Of a stretch of DNA of 64,000 bases, positions 33,368 to 44,419 are shown piece after piece; position 1 is the first letter of the stretch, and each line of letters starts with the position of its first letter. Position numbers and translations under genes: made by a program. The stretch comes from Nitratireductor thuwali. Its GTDB lineage: Bacteria; Pseudomonadota; Alphaproteobacteria; Rhizobiales; Rhizobiaceae. The stretch covers positions 2,788,001-2,852,000 of the forward strand of contig NZ_CP030941.1 of NCBI RefSeq assembly GCF_036621415.1, given 5' to 3'. Under the pieces are notes generated by a model. It ran no database searches. It was given only the letters and a program-made list of their open reading frames with translations, and had not been told where the DNA came from.

Positions 33368-34323
33368 CCGGGCCTCGCCTCGTCCATACCGGCAGCGCCG
33401 TTGTCGATTGCGTCTACCACATAGACGCCCTGCCTGCGCCTGGTACGGAAAAGACCGCCGCTTCCTATGCACAGCTTCCCGGCGGCGGCTTCAACATGAT
33501 GGCCGCGGCAAGCCGGACCGGCATGAAGGTGGTGTTCGCCGGCCAACTGGGCACCGGGCCGAACGGCGATTTTCTACGCGCCGCCTTTGCCGCCGAGAAT
33601 ATCGATACGCTGATGCCGTCGTCGCCGGCGATGGACAGCGGCAATTGCGTGGTCCTGGTGACCGGAGACGCCGAACGGACCTTCGTGTCGTGGCCCGGCG
33701 CCGAAGGCGTGTTGCGGGCCGACCTTTTGGCGCGTGTGTCGGTAGAGGCCGGCGACTGGGTTTTTACCTCGGGCTATACGCTGAGCTACCCAGGCAGCCG
33801 CAATGCGCTCGCCGATTGGATCGGAAAGCTGCCGCCCGAGACGCCCCTCGTCTTCGATCCGACGCCTGTGGTGGCTGACATCCCGCCGGTGATCCTGACG
33901 CGCGTGCTGGGGCGCACGACCTGGCTGAGCTGCAATGCGGCGGAGGCCGCGACCATTGCCGGCGGCGGCGATGCGCAGGGCGTTGCGGAGCGGCTGATGG
34001 CGGATCATTGCCCGCAAGCTGCAGGCGTGCTCATCCGCGCCGGTGTGGCCGGGTGCCTGGTGCGCTTGCGCGACGGCCAATCGTGGATGGTTCCGGGCTT
34101 TGCCGTTAAGGCCATCGATACCAACGGTGCAGGCGATACGCATATCGGCGCTTTCGTCAGCGTGCTGGCCCGCGGCGCTGCGCCGGAGGAGGCGGTGCGT
34201 TATGCCAATGCGGCAGCGGCCATTGCGGTGACCCGCCACGGCGGCTCTTCGGGCCCGGCCGACCGGGAAATCCGCCAATTCATCCAGGCAGCCGAAAAGA
34301 GGGCAGACCGCTTCCCAGGATAA
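33364..34323 (+). CDS. PfkB family carbohydrate kinase
   Basis: 319 residues. The PfkB N-terminal motif (GGGFNMMAAASRTGMKVVFAGQ, about 40-61) and the C-terminal signature DTNGAGDTHIGAF (about 256-268), with the catalytic Asp, are clear. Ribokinase-like enzymes phosphorylate free sugars or nucleosides. Translationally coupled to the glycohydrolase (ATGA overlap), it probably phosphorylates the released sugar. The importer genes follow after 44 bases. Confidence 0.92.
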   Translation: MTGPRLVHTGSAVVDCVYHIDALPAPGTEKTAASYAQLPGGGFNMMAAASRTGMKVVFAGQLGTGPNGDFLRAAFAAENIDTLMPSSPAMDSGNCVVLVTGDAERTFVSWPGAEGVLRADLLARVSVEAGDWVFTSGYTLSYPGSRNALADWIGKLPPETPLVFDPTPVVADIPPVILTRVLGRTTWLSCNAAEAATIAGGGDAQGVAERLMADHCPQAAGVLIRAGVAGCLVRLRDGQSWMVPGFAVKAIDTNGAGDTHIGAFVSVLARGAAPEEAVRYANAAAAIAVTRHGGSSGPADREIRQFIQAAEKRADRFPG

Positions 34324-34367
34324 CGAGAAGATCAAAGCCTGACAGAGCCAATAGAGAGGAACAGACA

Positions 34368-35423
34368 ATGCGCATGACGAGACTGAAGACGATCCTGACC
34401 GCCGCCGCCGTTCTGACATCCGCCGCCGCGGTGCAGGCCGACGATCTGCATGTGTTGAACTGGAAGGGCTATGGTGCGGACGAGCCGTGGGCGGTCGAGG
34501 CTTTCGAGAAGGCCACGGGCCATAAGGTGATCAACGACTTCTTCAATTCCGAACAAGAGATGCTGACCAAGCTGCGCACCAACCCGGGCCTTTATGACGT
34601 TGTCATGATCAACGCCGCCTTCACCGGCCAGGCGATCGAGGAAGGGCTGATCCAGGGCATCGACGTCTCCAATATCCCCAACTACGCCGACATAAGCCCG
34701 GACAAGTCCGACTCGCCGATGCTCAATCGCGATGGAACAGTCTACGGCATTCCGTGGGTCTGGGGGCTGACTGCCATCGCCATCAACGAGAAGTCGTTTG
34801 CGACGCCGCCGACAAGCATATCGGTGATGTGGGACGAGGCGCACAAGGGCAGGGTAATTATCCGCGACGACGCGGTCGAGGCGGTCCAGTTCGGCGCAAT
34901 CGCCACCGGTCAGGACATCAACGACATCGAGGATATGGATGCGGTCAAGGCGAAGCTGGCCTCGCTGATGCCGCAGATCAGGACCTTCTGGAGTTCGGAG
35001 AATGACTGGAACCAGATGGTCGCCTCGAACCAGATCGATATCGGCACCTATTGGAGCGGTTCGGCCGACCGCGCCAAGACGCAGTTCAACCTGCCGGTCT
35101 CGCTGGTCATCCCCGAAGAGGGCGCTGTGGCGTGGCTCGATGCCTTCTCCATCCCGACCGGCTCGAAAAACGTCGCCGGCGCCGAAGCCTTCATCAACTA
35201 CATGATCGATCCCGGCTTCTATGTCGAATGGGTCACCAAGGTTGGCGCCCCGGTCTCGGCGAACGAGAAGGCTGTCGCCGCGCTGCCCGAAAATTCCTTC
35301 AATCGCAAGGTGATGGGAGATCCGAAAGTGGCTGAGCGCATCCAGTTCCAGGCGCCGATCACGGACGAGCAGCGTGAGGCCTATCTGGCGATCTGGCAGG
35401 AGCTCAAGGTCAACGTCAAGTAG
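34368..35423 (+). CDS. ABC transporter substrate-binding protein (PotD/PotF-like)
   Basis: 351 residues. The signal peptide ends about AAAVQADD. The mature protein starts LHVLNWKGYGADEPW, the WxxY opening of polyamine-type receptors, and continues with YDVVMINAAF, YGIPWVWGLTAIAIN and AVAWLDAFSIPTGSKN. The homology is to spermidine/putrescine receptors, but the linked glycohydrolase and kinase argue for another, possibly cationic, glycosylated ligand. GAGAGGAAC precedes the ATG. Confidence 0.9.
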   Translation: MRMTRLKTILTAAAVLTSAAAVQADDLHVLNWKGYGADEPWAVEAFEKATGHKVINDFFNSEQEMLTKLRTNPGLYDVVMINAAFTGQAIEEGLIQGIDVSNIPNYADISPDKSDSPMLNRDGTVYGIPWVWGLTAIAINEKSFATPPTSISVMWDEAHKGRVIIRDDAVEAVQFGAIATGQDINDIEDMDAVKAKLASLMPQIRTFWSSENDWNQMVASNQIDIGTYWSGSADRAKTQFNLPVSLVIPEEGAVAWLDAFSIPTGSKNVAGAEAFINYMIDPGFYVEWVTKVGAPVSANEKAVAALPENSFNRKVMGDPKVAERIQFQAPITDEQREAYLAIWQELKVNVK

Positions 35424-35509
35424 TCGCCGCGCCTGTCCCCCAATCCGGAAGGCGGCTCGGGGCAGGCGCAGACAACGGGAGGATGGCGTTGGAACCGCGC
35501 GGAGAAGGC

Positions 35510-36379
35510 ATGGCAGGACGGGTCGCATCGGGATCGCGCAAGGGATTTGTCCGGGCGCTCCCGCTTCTCGCGCCAGCATATCTTTGGCTGACCGTGGCGA
35601 TTTTCCTGCCGCTGTCGGCCATGGCCTTCTTCTCCTTCATGACCGAACTGCCGATGTCGGGGAGGGCATGGTCGTTCACGCTGCAAAATTACATCGCGTT
35701 CTTTACCACCGGGGTTTACGGAACGCTGCTGTGGTCGTCGCTCAGGCTCGGCCTGGACGTCACCTTCTGGTGCGCGCTCATCGGCTTTCCGGCGGCCTAT
35801 GTGCTGGCCAAAATCATCAAAGGCCGCAGCCGCGAGGCGATCTTCCTGCTGGTCATCCTGCCGTTCTGGAGCAACGGCCTGGTCCGCGTTTTTTCGTGGA
35901 CGATGGTGCTGCGGGAAGGCGGCATCCTCGATACGGCGCTGAATGCGGTGCTGCCGTTCAGGGTCAGCATCGACCTGATGTATTCCTATCCCGCCATCAT
36001 CATCGGGCTGGTGCATTCATACGTGCCCTACATGGTGCTGACCTGCTATCTGACGCTGCAGGCGATCGACGACGCGCTCATCGAGGCCGCCCGTTCGCTT
36101 GGCGCTTCGCGACTGACCGTGCTGCGCCGCCTCGTCATCCCGCTCTCGATGCCCGGCCTGGTCGCGGGCGCGGTATTGATCTTCGTGCCGGTGGTCGGAT
36201 CGTTCATGGAGCCGCGCATCCTCGGCGGCCGCGCCGGCACCTTCTATGGCACGGTGATCGAAGATCAGTTTGTCGCCGTCTTCAATTGGCCGCTCGGGGC
36301 GGCACTTTCGTTCGTCCTCCTGGCGGTTGTGCTCGTTATTCTGGCACTTGCCTCGCCGGTTCTTAGAAGGGGAAACTGA
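35510..36379 (+). CDS. ABC transporter permease (PotB-like)
   Basis: 289 residues from the ATG at 35510, which has GGAG at proper spacing; an in-frame ATG at 35483 directly abuts GGGAGG with no spacer. Six membrane helices and the EAA loop ALIEAARSLGASRLTVLRR are seen, with VIPLSMPGLVAG. It pairs with the PotC-like permease, overlapping its start by one base (TGATG). Confidence 0.9.
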   Translation: MAGRVASGSRKGFVRALPLLAPAYLWLTVAIFLPLSAMAFFSFMTELPMSGRAWSFTLQNYIAFFTTGVYGTLLWSSLRLGLDVTFWCALIGFPAAYVLAKIIKGRSREAIFLLVILPFWSNGLVRVFSWTMVLREGGILDTALNAVLPFRVSIDLMYSYPAIIIGLVHSYVPYMVLTCYLTLQAIDDALIEAARSLGASRLTVLRRLVIPLSMPGLVAGAVLIFVPVVGSFMEPRILGGRAGTFYGTVIEDQFVAVFNWPLGAALSFVLLAVVLVILALASPVLRRGN

Positions 36380-37167
36380 TGCCGATCACCCGCATCCTTG
36401 AGGGTCTCGGGCGGCTGCATGTGGGCCTGCTGCTGGCATTTCTCTATCTGCCCATCGTCATAATGGCGCTGATGTCGTTCAACGCATCGCCGTTTTACCA
36501 GCTGCCGCTCGAATGGACGACAGGCTGGTATGTCGACCTGTCTCGCAATGCCGGCCTCCTCGATGCAACCTGGAACAGCCTCCTGATCGCTGTCGTCACA
36601 GCGCTGATCGCCACGGCGCTCGGCACCGCGGCGTCGCTGGCGCTGTTCCGCTACGAGTTCCGCGGCAAGAAGATCCTGCAAGCGCTGCTGTTCCCGCCGA
36701 TCGCCATTCCGTGGCTGATCACCGGCACGGCAATGCTGATCTTCTTTTTCGGCATCGGCATCGGGAGGGGGCTGCACGCCATCCTGCTTGGTCATGTCGC
36801 GCTGGCGCTGCCCTATGTAATTGTCGTCGTCTCGGCGCGGCTGCACACGTTTGCGCCGGAACTGGAAGAGGCAGCCCGTTCGCTCGGGGCCAATCAATGG
36901 CAGGTGACGGCGCGCATCACGCTGCCCTGGATCATGCCGGGCGTCATCGCGGGCGCGTTGTTCGCCTTCGCCGTCTCCTTCGATCAGTTCGTGGTGTCCT
37001 ATTTCTTGTCGACGCCGGGCGAAGCAACGCTGCCGGTCGAGATCTACGCTGCCATCCGCAAGGGCTTTACGCCGGAAATCAATGCCATCTCCACCATCAT
37101 CATCACCGTTTCCATGGGGCTGATGCTTCTGGCGGCCCGCTTCTTTCGGTTTGGGGGAGAAAAGTAA
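36379..37167 (+). CDS. ABC transporter permease (PotC-like)
   Basis: 262 residues with six predicted helices. The EAA loop ELEEAARSLGANQWQVTAR is followed by TLPWIMPGVIAGALFAFAVSFDQFVVSYF, typical of PotC-type permeases. Its stop directly abuts the ATPase start codon. Confidence 0.92.
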   Translation: MPITRILEGLGRLHVGLLLAFLYLPIVIMALMSFNASPFYQLPLEWTTGWYVDLSRNAGLLDATWNSLLIAVVTALIATALGTAASLALFRYEFRGKKILQALLFPPIAIPWLITGTAMLIFFFGIGIGRGLHAILLGHVALALPYVIVVVSARLHTFAPELEEAARSLGANQWQVTARITLPWIMPGVIAGALFAFAVSFDQFVVSYFLSTPGEATLPVEIYAAIRKGFTPEINAISTIIITVSMGLMLLAARFFRFGGEK

Positions 37168-38241
37168 ATGGCCAAGGTGCAGGTCGTGGGCATTACGCGC
37201 AAATTTGGCGCGCATACCGCGCTCGAGGAGGTCTCCATCGATTTTGCCGATGGAGGATTCTATGCCCTTCTGGGGCCATCGGGAAGCGGCAAGACCACCC
37301 TGCTACGCCTGATCGCCGGTTTTGATTTTCCCGATGCCGGCCATGTCATGATCGGCGACGAAAGGGTCGAGCGGGTGCCGGTCGAAAAGCGCCACATCGG
37401 CATGGTGTTCCAGAGCTATGCGCTCTTTCCCAATATGAGCGTGGCCGAGAATGTGGGCTTCGGCCTGTCCGTGCGCGGTGCCGGGAAAAGCCAGATCGCC
37501 GAGGCCGTGCAGCGTGCTCTGGATCTGGTCCAGCTCGGAGCGCTTGGCGCGCGGCGCCCGCATCAGTTGTCCGGCGGCCAGCGCCAGCGCGTCGCACTCG
37601 CCCGCGCGATCGTGATCAAGCCGCGGGTGCTGCTCCTCGACGAGCCGCTAGGCGCACTCGACAAGGCACTGCGCGCCGACATGCAGATCGAGCTGAAGCG
37701 CATCCAGCGCGAGATCGGCATCACCACGATATTCGTAACCCATGACCAGGAAGAAGCGCTGACCATGAGTGACCGCATCGGCATCCTCCGGGACGGACGC
37801 CTGGTGCAGGAAGGCCCGCCCGAGGAGATCTACAATCACCCGAAAAGCGAGTTCGCCGCGACCTTCCTCGGGGACGCCAATATCCTGCGTGGCGCGCCGA
37901 CCGACAACGGTATCCGCCTCGATGACGGCACGGCAATCGTCGTGTCGGCAAGCGCACGCGTGCGCGCAGGCGCCATGGCAAGCTGCGCAGTGCGACCGGA
38001 ACGCATCGAGATCGAACCGTATGCCGGGCCAGCGGCTTCCGATCCCGGCACGGCAAACGTGCTGATGGGCCGCGTATCCAGGCGTATCTTCACCGGCAAC
38101 AGCAGCACCTATTTCGTCGTGCGCGGCAGCGAAACCATAAAGGTGCACGTGCAGAACAACGGCACTGACCGCTTGGCGGAAGGCCAGGACGTGGTACTTC
38201 GCTGGGCTCCGCAGAGCACGGTGCTGATCGAATCGGGATAG
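37168..38241 (+). CDS. ABC transporter ATP-binding protein (PotA-like)
   Basis: 357 residues. Walker A GPSGSGKTTLL (about 37-47), Q-loop FQSYALFPNMSV, signature LSGGQRQRVALARA, Walker B VLLLDEPLGALD and the switch His in FVTHDQEEALTMSDR are complete. The C-terminal TOBE-2 domain covers about 270-350. Last gene of the glycohydrolase/kinase/importer operon. It converges on the fused DppDF gene 32 bases later. Confidence 0.93.
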   Translation: MAKVQVVGITRKFGAHTALEEVSIDFADGGFYALLGPSGSGKTTLLRLIAGFDFPDAGHVMIGDERVERVPVEKRHIGMVFQSYALFPNMSVAENVGFGLSVRGAGKSQIAEAVQRALDLVQLGALGARRPHQLSGGQRQRVALARAIVIKPRVLLLDEPLGALDKALRADMQIELKRIQREIGITTIFVTHDQEEALTMSDRIGILRDGRLVQEGPPEEIYNHPKSEFAATFLGDANILRGAPTDNGIRLDDGTAIVVSASARVRAGAMASCAVRPERIEIEPYAGPAASDPGTANVLMGRVSRRIFTGNSSTYFVVRGSETIKVHVQNNGTDRLAEGQDVVLRWAPQSTVLIESG

Positions 38242-38273
38242 CCGTCTTCGTGCGTTGATCAGGGCGGTTGTCG

Positions 38274-40009
<1,736 letters not shown>

Positions 40010-40013
<4 letters not shown>

Positions 40014-40882
40014 GCCGGCTCTCCCTTCATGCGCGCCGCCACTTCCGGAATCTGGTGGAAGGGGGGGACGGGCGGCGTCCAGCGCCGCGTATTGGGTATG
40101 AAGGAGAAGTCGATGGGGTCGCGCCCCTCCACGCGCCAGCGCACCGTATCACCCAGTTCGATGAGGCCGAGCGCCGCCGCAGGCTCGCCCTGCGTGGTAA
40201 AACTTTCGGTGAGCGATTGCTGGGTCAGATGAGTGATGCCGTCGATGTGGGTGATCGTGTTCCAGTGGACGTGGCCGGCAATGCAGACGACGGGCACACG
40301 CGCCTGCGAAAGCACGGCGCGGGCGCGGGCGGCTTGCGGATAGGTGGAGGAGGACGGGTTTGCCTCGAAATAGTAGTTGCCGACTTGCGAGTGGCCCGAC
40401 ACGGGCACGTGACTGACCACGAGCAGCGGCCGGTCGGCGTTCTGCACGATGCGCGACAGCCACAGGAGGTCGGCCTCGCCGAGCAGGAAGCCGCGATTCT
40501 CCGGTTCGCGACGGATGCGCGTGTCGGCGCGCCACAACGCAATGCGCCAACCGCCGATGTCGAGCGTCTGATGGCCGAGCGCCTGGCCGAGAATCTCCTC
40601 ATTGTCGGCGACGGAAAGGTGATCGCGGTCGTGATTGCCGTTGATGTGGCAGATGGGAGCCTCGACGGCCTTGAAGGCCTCGGCCACATCGCGCTCGAGG
40701 CCGATGTCGGTGTCGCGGTCGATATCGGAAATGCGGTCGCCCAGATCGAGCACGAGGTCGGCCCGCGCCTCATTGGCGAAGCGGGCGAATTCGCCCATCA
40801 GATCGAGCGCGGTGTCACCGCGCTTCGTCATGGATGGCTTTCCGTGATGGATATCGGCGACGAGACAGATGCGGACGGCCAT
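40010..40882 (-). CDS. Calcineurin-like metallophosphoesterase
   Basis: 290 residues from the ATG at 40882. Metal-binding motifs are in order: ADIHHG (Asp10, His12), LDLGDR (Asp49), NGNHDRDH (Asn83, His84), VSHVP and IAGHVHWNT. This matches the CpdA/GpdQ-type phosphodiesterases that cleave cyclic nucleotides or glycerophosphodiesters. It lies between the importer receptor and the ATPase gene, so it probably acts on an imported phosphodiester. There is no signal peptide, so it is cytoplasmic. A longer frame upstream to 41368 overlaps the receptor gene and is not credible. Confidence 0.88.
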
Positions 40883-40953
40883 GGTTTTCAGATCCCTTTT
40901 TGCGCAGATGAGAGGTGTCGCGCCGCCGCGACTGGCGGCGCGGCAAGCACTGA

Positions 40954-42507
40954 TCAGTTGGAAGCGAAGGAGATTGAGCCGGCGCGGAAATCGAGCACAT
41001 AGGGAATGTGGCCCGGCTTCGGCGCCCAGTTCACGTCCTTGCGCATGGCCCAGGATTCGTAGGGCCGGTAGAGCGGCAGCACCGGCGGATCGGCCTTGAT
41101 GCGGTCCATCAGTTCCGCATAGGCCGCCTTGCGCGCCGCCACATCCTTGGAGAAGCGGAAGCGCTTCCAGATCTCGGCGTACTCCTCGTCCGTGTTGAAG
41201 CGGCCTTCCGATTCTGAGGGGCCGTCCGGCGCCCACATCACGCCGAAGGAGCCGAAGGGGTCGGAGAAATACATCGGGTTCGACCAGTTGCGGGTCATCA
41301 TGTCCGGCGAATTGCCTGTCCACTTCTCGCCGACCTGGACCTTGCCCTTGACGCCGACCTCCGCCCACATCTCCATGATTGCCTGCGCAGCCAGAAGTCC
41401 GTTGGTGTAATAGACGGCATCCGTGTCGTAGGTGATCTCGAAGCCGTCATAGCCGGCTTCCTGAAGCAGCGCCCTGGCGCGCTCCGGGTCGTATTCGAAG
41501 GTTTCCAGCTCCGGCATGTAGAGCTCGCCGAACTCCTCCAGCGTGTGCGTGGACGGCACGACCGCCTTGCCCAGCCACAGCGCCTCGTTCAGCGCATCGC
41601 GGTCAATGGCCAGGCTCAACGCCTGACGGATGCGCGGGTCCTTCAGCTTCGGGTGGTTCACGTTCATGATCATGACGTGGAACAACGCTGTCGGGGCGCC
41701 CACCGCCTCGAGGTTGGGATCGCCTTCGATCAGCGAGAGTTGGTCCGGTGCGACATTGGTGATGATGTCGGCCTCGCCCGTCTTCAGCGCCGTGATGCGC
41801 GAGGCCATCTCCGACATGCGCTTCACCGTCACCCGTTCGAGCGGCGCCTTCTCGCCCCAGAAATCGTCGAAGCGCTCATAGACGATCTGCTCGCCGGGCG
41901 TGAATCCGGTGATTGCATAGGGGCCGGTGCCGACCGGCTTCAGTGAGAAGGCTTCGTAGTCGTCGTCCTCGGCGACGTTCGGGTCGCCGGCCAAAGCCTT
42001 CGTATACTCCTCCGGGATGATCATCACCTGCTGCAGGTTGAGCAGCGTCTCCCACAGCGGCTCCTCGCGTTCGGCATGGATGCGCACCGTATAGTCGTCT
42101 ACTTTCACTGCTTCCTTGAAATTGCCGAGCCGGTCGCGGGCGCGCACCTGATAGGGCACGAAGGTCGCCTGGTACATGCGGTTGAGCGAGAAGACTACAT
42201 CGTCGGCGGTCATCGCCTCGCCATTGTGGAACTTCACGCCCTGGCGCAGCTTGAGCTCCATGACTGTGGGCTCGACCAGCTCCCAGGATACGGCCAGCCC
42301 CGGCAACCATTCGGCCTCAGCTTTATCGTGGTTGCGCGCGATCAGCGTGTCGAAGGCGTTGTAGTAGAACTGGGAGCCGACATTTGAGTGGTCGCGGCCC
42401 GGATCGAGATAGGATGCCATGTTGGACGCACCCACCGTTATTTCCTGGGCGAAGGAGGTGCTGGCGAAGAGTGTGGCCAGAGCCGTTGCTGCAAGAAGTC
42501 GTTTCAT
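40954..42507 (-). CDS. ABC transporter substrate-binding protein, family 5 (DppA-like)
   Basis: 517 residues. The signal peptide MKRLLAATALATLFASTSFAQ is clear. The mature protein has the family-5 pattern: YYNAFDTLIARN, KLRQGVKFHNGEAMTADDVVFSLNRM, VGTGPYAITGFTPGEQIVYERFDDFWG, and DPRIRQALSLAIDR. It is the periplasmic receptor of the importer. Family 5 receptors take peptides, glycosides, nickel complexes and organophosphates, so the two phosphatases in the operon should guide ligand choice. Confidence 0.92.
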   Translation of the reverse strand: MKRLLAATALATLFASTSFAQEITVGASNMASYLDPGRDHSNVGSQFYYNAFDTLIARNHDKAEAEWLPGLAVSWELVEPTVMELKLRQGVKFHNGEAMTADDVVFSLNRMYQATFVPYQVRARDRLGNFKEAVKVDDYTVRIHAEREEPLWETLLNLQQVMIIPEEYTKALAGDPNVAEDDDYEAFSLKPVGTGPYAITGFTPGEQIVYERFDDFWGEKAPLERVTVKRMSEMASRITALKTGEADIITNVAPDQLSLIEGDPNLEAVGAPTALFHVMIMNVNHPKLKDPRIRQALSLAIDRDALNEALWLGKAVVPSTHTLEEFGELYMPELETFEYDPERARALLQEAGYDGFEITYDTDAVYYTNGLLAAQAIMEMWAEVGVKGKVQVGEKWTGNSPDMMTRNWSNPMYFSDPFGSFGVMWAPDGPSESEGRFNTDEEYAEIWKRFRFSKDVAARKAAYAELMDRIKADPPVLPLYRPYESWAMRKDVNWAPKPGHIPYVLDFRAGSISFASN

Positions 42508-42580
42508 TTGAAGCCTCCATTGAGATTTTCGGGTTTCTGTTTTGTCCGGGCCTTGAGCGGCCTCTTGTGAGCATGAGGTG

Positions 42581-43489
42581 TCAGCGGGCGCGCAGGCGCA
42601 CGTCGGCGCGGTCGCGCAGCCAGTCTCCCAGGATCTGCACGGCGAAGGTGACGAGCAGGATCATCAGGGCTGGCGCGACGACGATCCACGGCGCCGTCGG
42701 CATGTAGTCGCGCCCAATCCCGACCATCGCGCCCAGCGTCGCCGTCGGCGGCTGCACGCCGAGCCCGAGGAAGGAGAGCGTCGATTCAAGGAGCACGATG
42801 TTGGAGAAGGAGAGCGTGAACTGCACGACCAGAGGCGAGGTGATGTTGGGCAGGATATGCCTTGTCGCGATGCGCCGGTCCGTCGCGCCCGCTGCCCGCG
42901 CAGCCTCGATGAAGGGCATCTCGACCAGCTTCCGCACCTCGCCGCGCACGATGCGGGCGTATTGCTCCCACCCATGGAGGCCGAGCACCAGCACCATGAT
43001 GGTGAGGCTCGAGCCGAAAATGGCGAGGATCAGGAGCGCGATGAGCGTGAAGGGGATGGCGATCTGCGCATCCACCGTGCCCATCACGAAATCCTCAAAG
43101 ACGCCGCCCATAAGCCCCGCCAGGACGCCCAATATGCCGCCGAGGAGAAGGCCGATGATGGCGCCCAAAAGCGCTAGAGAAAGGGTGAGCCGGAGCCCGT
43201 AAAGCGAACGCGAAAGCACGTCGCGGCCGAGCTCGTCGGTGCCGAGCAGGTATCCCTCCCGGTAGTTTTCGAAACCGATGGGCGGGCGCAAACGCGCGAT
43301 CAGGCTCTGCTCGACCGGGCCGAAGGGCGCTACGAGCGGCGCGAAAAGCGCTGCCGCGGCGAGCACGAGCGCCAGCACCATGGCCAGACGCTGCACCCAG
43401 TTGGCCTCGCGCCAGAGCGTGCCGATGCCGGTGAATATCCGGCTTGCGCCTCTGCTCTTCGGGCGGGCGATGACGGTCGCGTCGGCCAT
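42581..43489 (-). CDS. ABC transporter permease (DppC-like)
   Basis: 302 residues. N-terminal helix, the segment YLLGTDELGRDVLSRSLYGLRLTL (diagnostic of DppC/OppC), five further helices, and the EAA loop FIEAARAAGATDRRIATRHIL. It starts 3 bases after the DppB-like stop. Confidence 0.93.
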   Translation of the reverse strand: MADATVIARPKSRGASRIFTGIGTLWREANWVQRLAMVLALVLAAAALFAPLVAPFGPVEQSLIARLRPPIGFENYREGYLLGTDELGRDVLSRSLYGLRLTLSLALLGAIIGLLLGGILGVLAGLMGGVFEDFVMGTVDAQIAIPFTLIALLILAIFGSSLTIMVLVLGLHGWEQYARIVRGEVRKLVEMPFIEAARAAGATDRRIATRHILPNITSPLVVQFTLSFSNIVLLESTLSFLGLGVQPPTATLGAMVGIGRDYMPTAPWIVVAPALMILLVTFAVQILGDWLRDRADVRLRAR

Positions 43490-43492
43490 GGT

Positions 43493-44419
43493 TCAGACCC
43501 TCCCCAGGCGGATGCGCGGGTCGGCATAGGCATAGGCGATGTCGACGATCGCGTTGATGAAGAGGACGGCGATCGAAACGGCGATGACGCCGAACTGGAG
43601 CACCGGATAGTCTCGCGTGATCGCCGAGCGCACCAGAAGCTCCCCGATGCCGGGCCAGGCGAAGATCGTCTCCACCACCACGCTGCCGGCCGCGGCAAGC
43701 CCGGCGACCTGCAGGCCGATCACCGACAGGATGGTGATGGTGGCGTTGCGCAGCCCGTGCTTGAAGATCACCTGCGTCTCGGAAAGGCCCTTGGCGCGCG
43801 CGGTGCGCATGTAGTCCTGGCCGAGCACGTCGAGCATGGCGTTGCGGGTGAAGCGCGTCAGCCCGGCGATCAGGATGGCTGACATGGTGATGGTGGGCAT
43901 TAGGAAATGCCACACCGTGCCGTTGCCGACCACCGGGAGCCAGTTGAGCTGGTAGGCAAAGAGCAGGATGAGGAAAATCGCCAGCACGAAATTGGGCACG
44001 GCGTAGCCCAGGAAGGCGAACACCATCACGGCGCTGCCTACCCAGGACTTGCGGTAGACGGCGGCCATGATGCCGAGCGGCAGGGATACGGCAAGCGTCA
44101 GCGCCACACTGGCGAACAGGAGCTGGAGCGAGGGCCAGACGCGCTCGGCCACGATCTGGGCCACCGGCCGGCGCTCCATGAAGGAGAGGCCGAACTGCCC
44201 GTCGACGAAGGATAATAGGAATGCCTGGTATTGCGCCCATATCGACCGGTCGAGGCCGTAGTAGCGGGTGAGCAGGATGCGGTCCTCCTGCGTGATGCCC
44301 TGGCCGATGACGAAGTCGATCGGGTTTCCGGAAAACCGGGTCGCGAGGAAAACCAGCGTGACGATGGCGAAGAAGGTGATGGCAATCTTCGCCAGCACAC
44401 GCAGGAGATAGGTCAGCAT
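43493..44419 (-). CDS. ABC transporter permease (DppB-like)
   Basis: 308 residues with the DppB/OppB pattern: a first helix, then GNPIDFVIGQGITQEDRILL and YYGLDRSIWAQYQAFL in the first loop, five further helices, and the coupling loop DYMRTARAKGLSETQVIFKHGLRNA. Its start overlaps the HAD-family stop by 7 bases. Confidence 0.93.
   Translation of the reverse strand: MLTYLLRVLAKIAITFFAIVTLVFLATRFSGNPIDFVIGQGITQEDRILLTRYYGLDRSIWAQYQAFLLSFVDGQFGLSFMERRPVAQIVAERVWPSLQLLFASVALTLAVSLPLGIMAAVYRKSWVGSAVMVFAFLGYAVPNFVLAIFLILLFAYQLNWLPVVGNGTVWHFLMPTITMSAILIAGLTRFTRNAMLDVLGQDYMRTARAKGLSETQVIFKHGLRNATITILSVIGLQVAGLAAAGSVVVETIFAWPGIGELLVRSAITRDYPVLQFGVIAVSIAVLFINAIVDIAYAYADPRIRLGRV

Noticed and set aside
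34332..35579. 415-codon minus-strand frame opposite the PotD-like receptor
   Set aside because: Shadow of a signal-peptide-bearing receptor gene in frame.
40883..41368. N-terminal extension of the metallophosphoesterase
   Set aside because: It lies within the preceding receptor gene and lacks family sequence; the ATG at 40882 begins exactly at the phosphoesterase fold.
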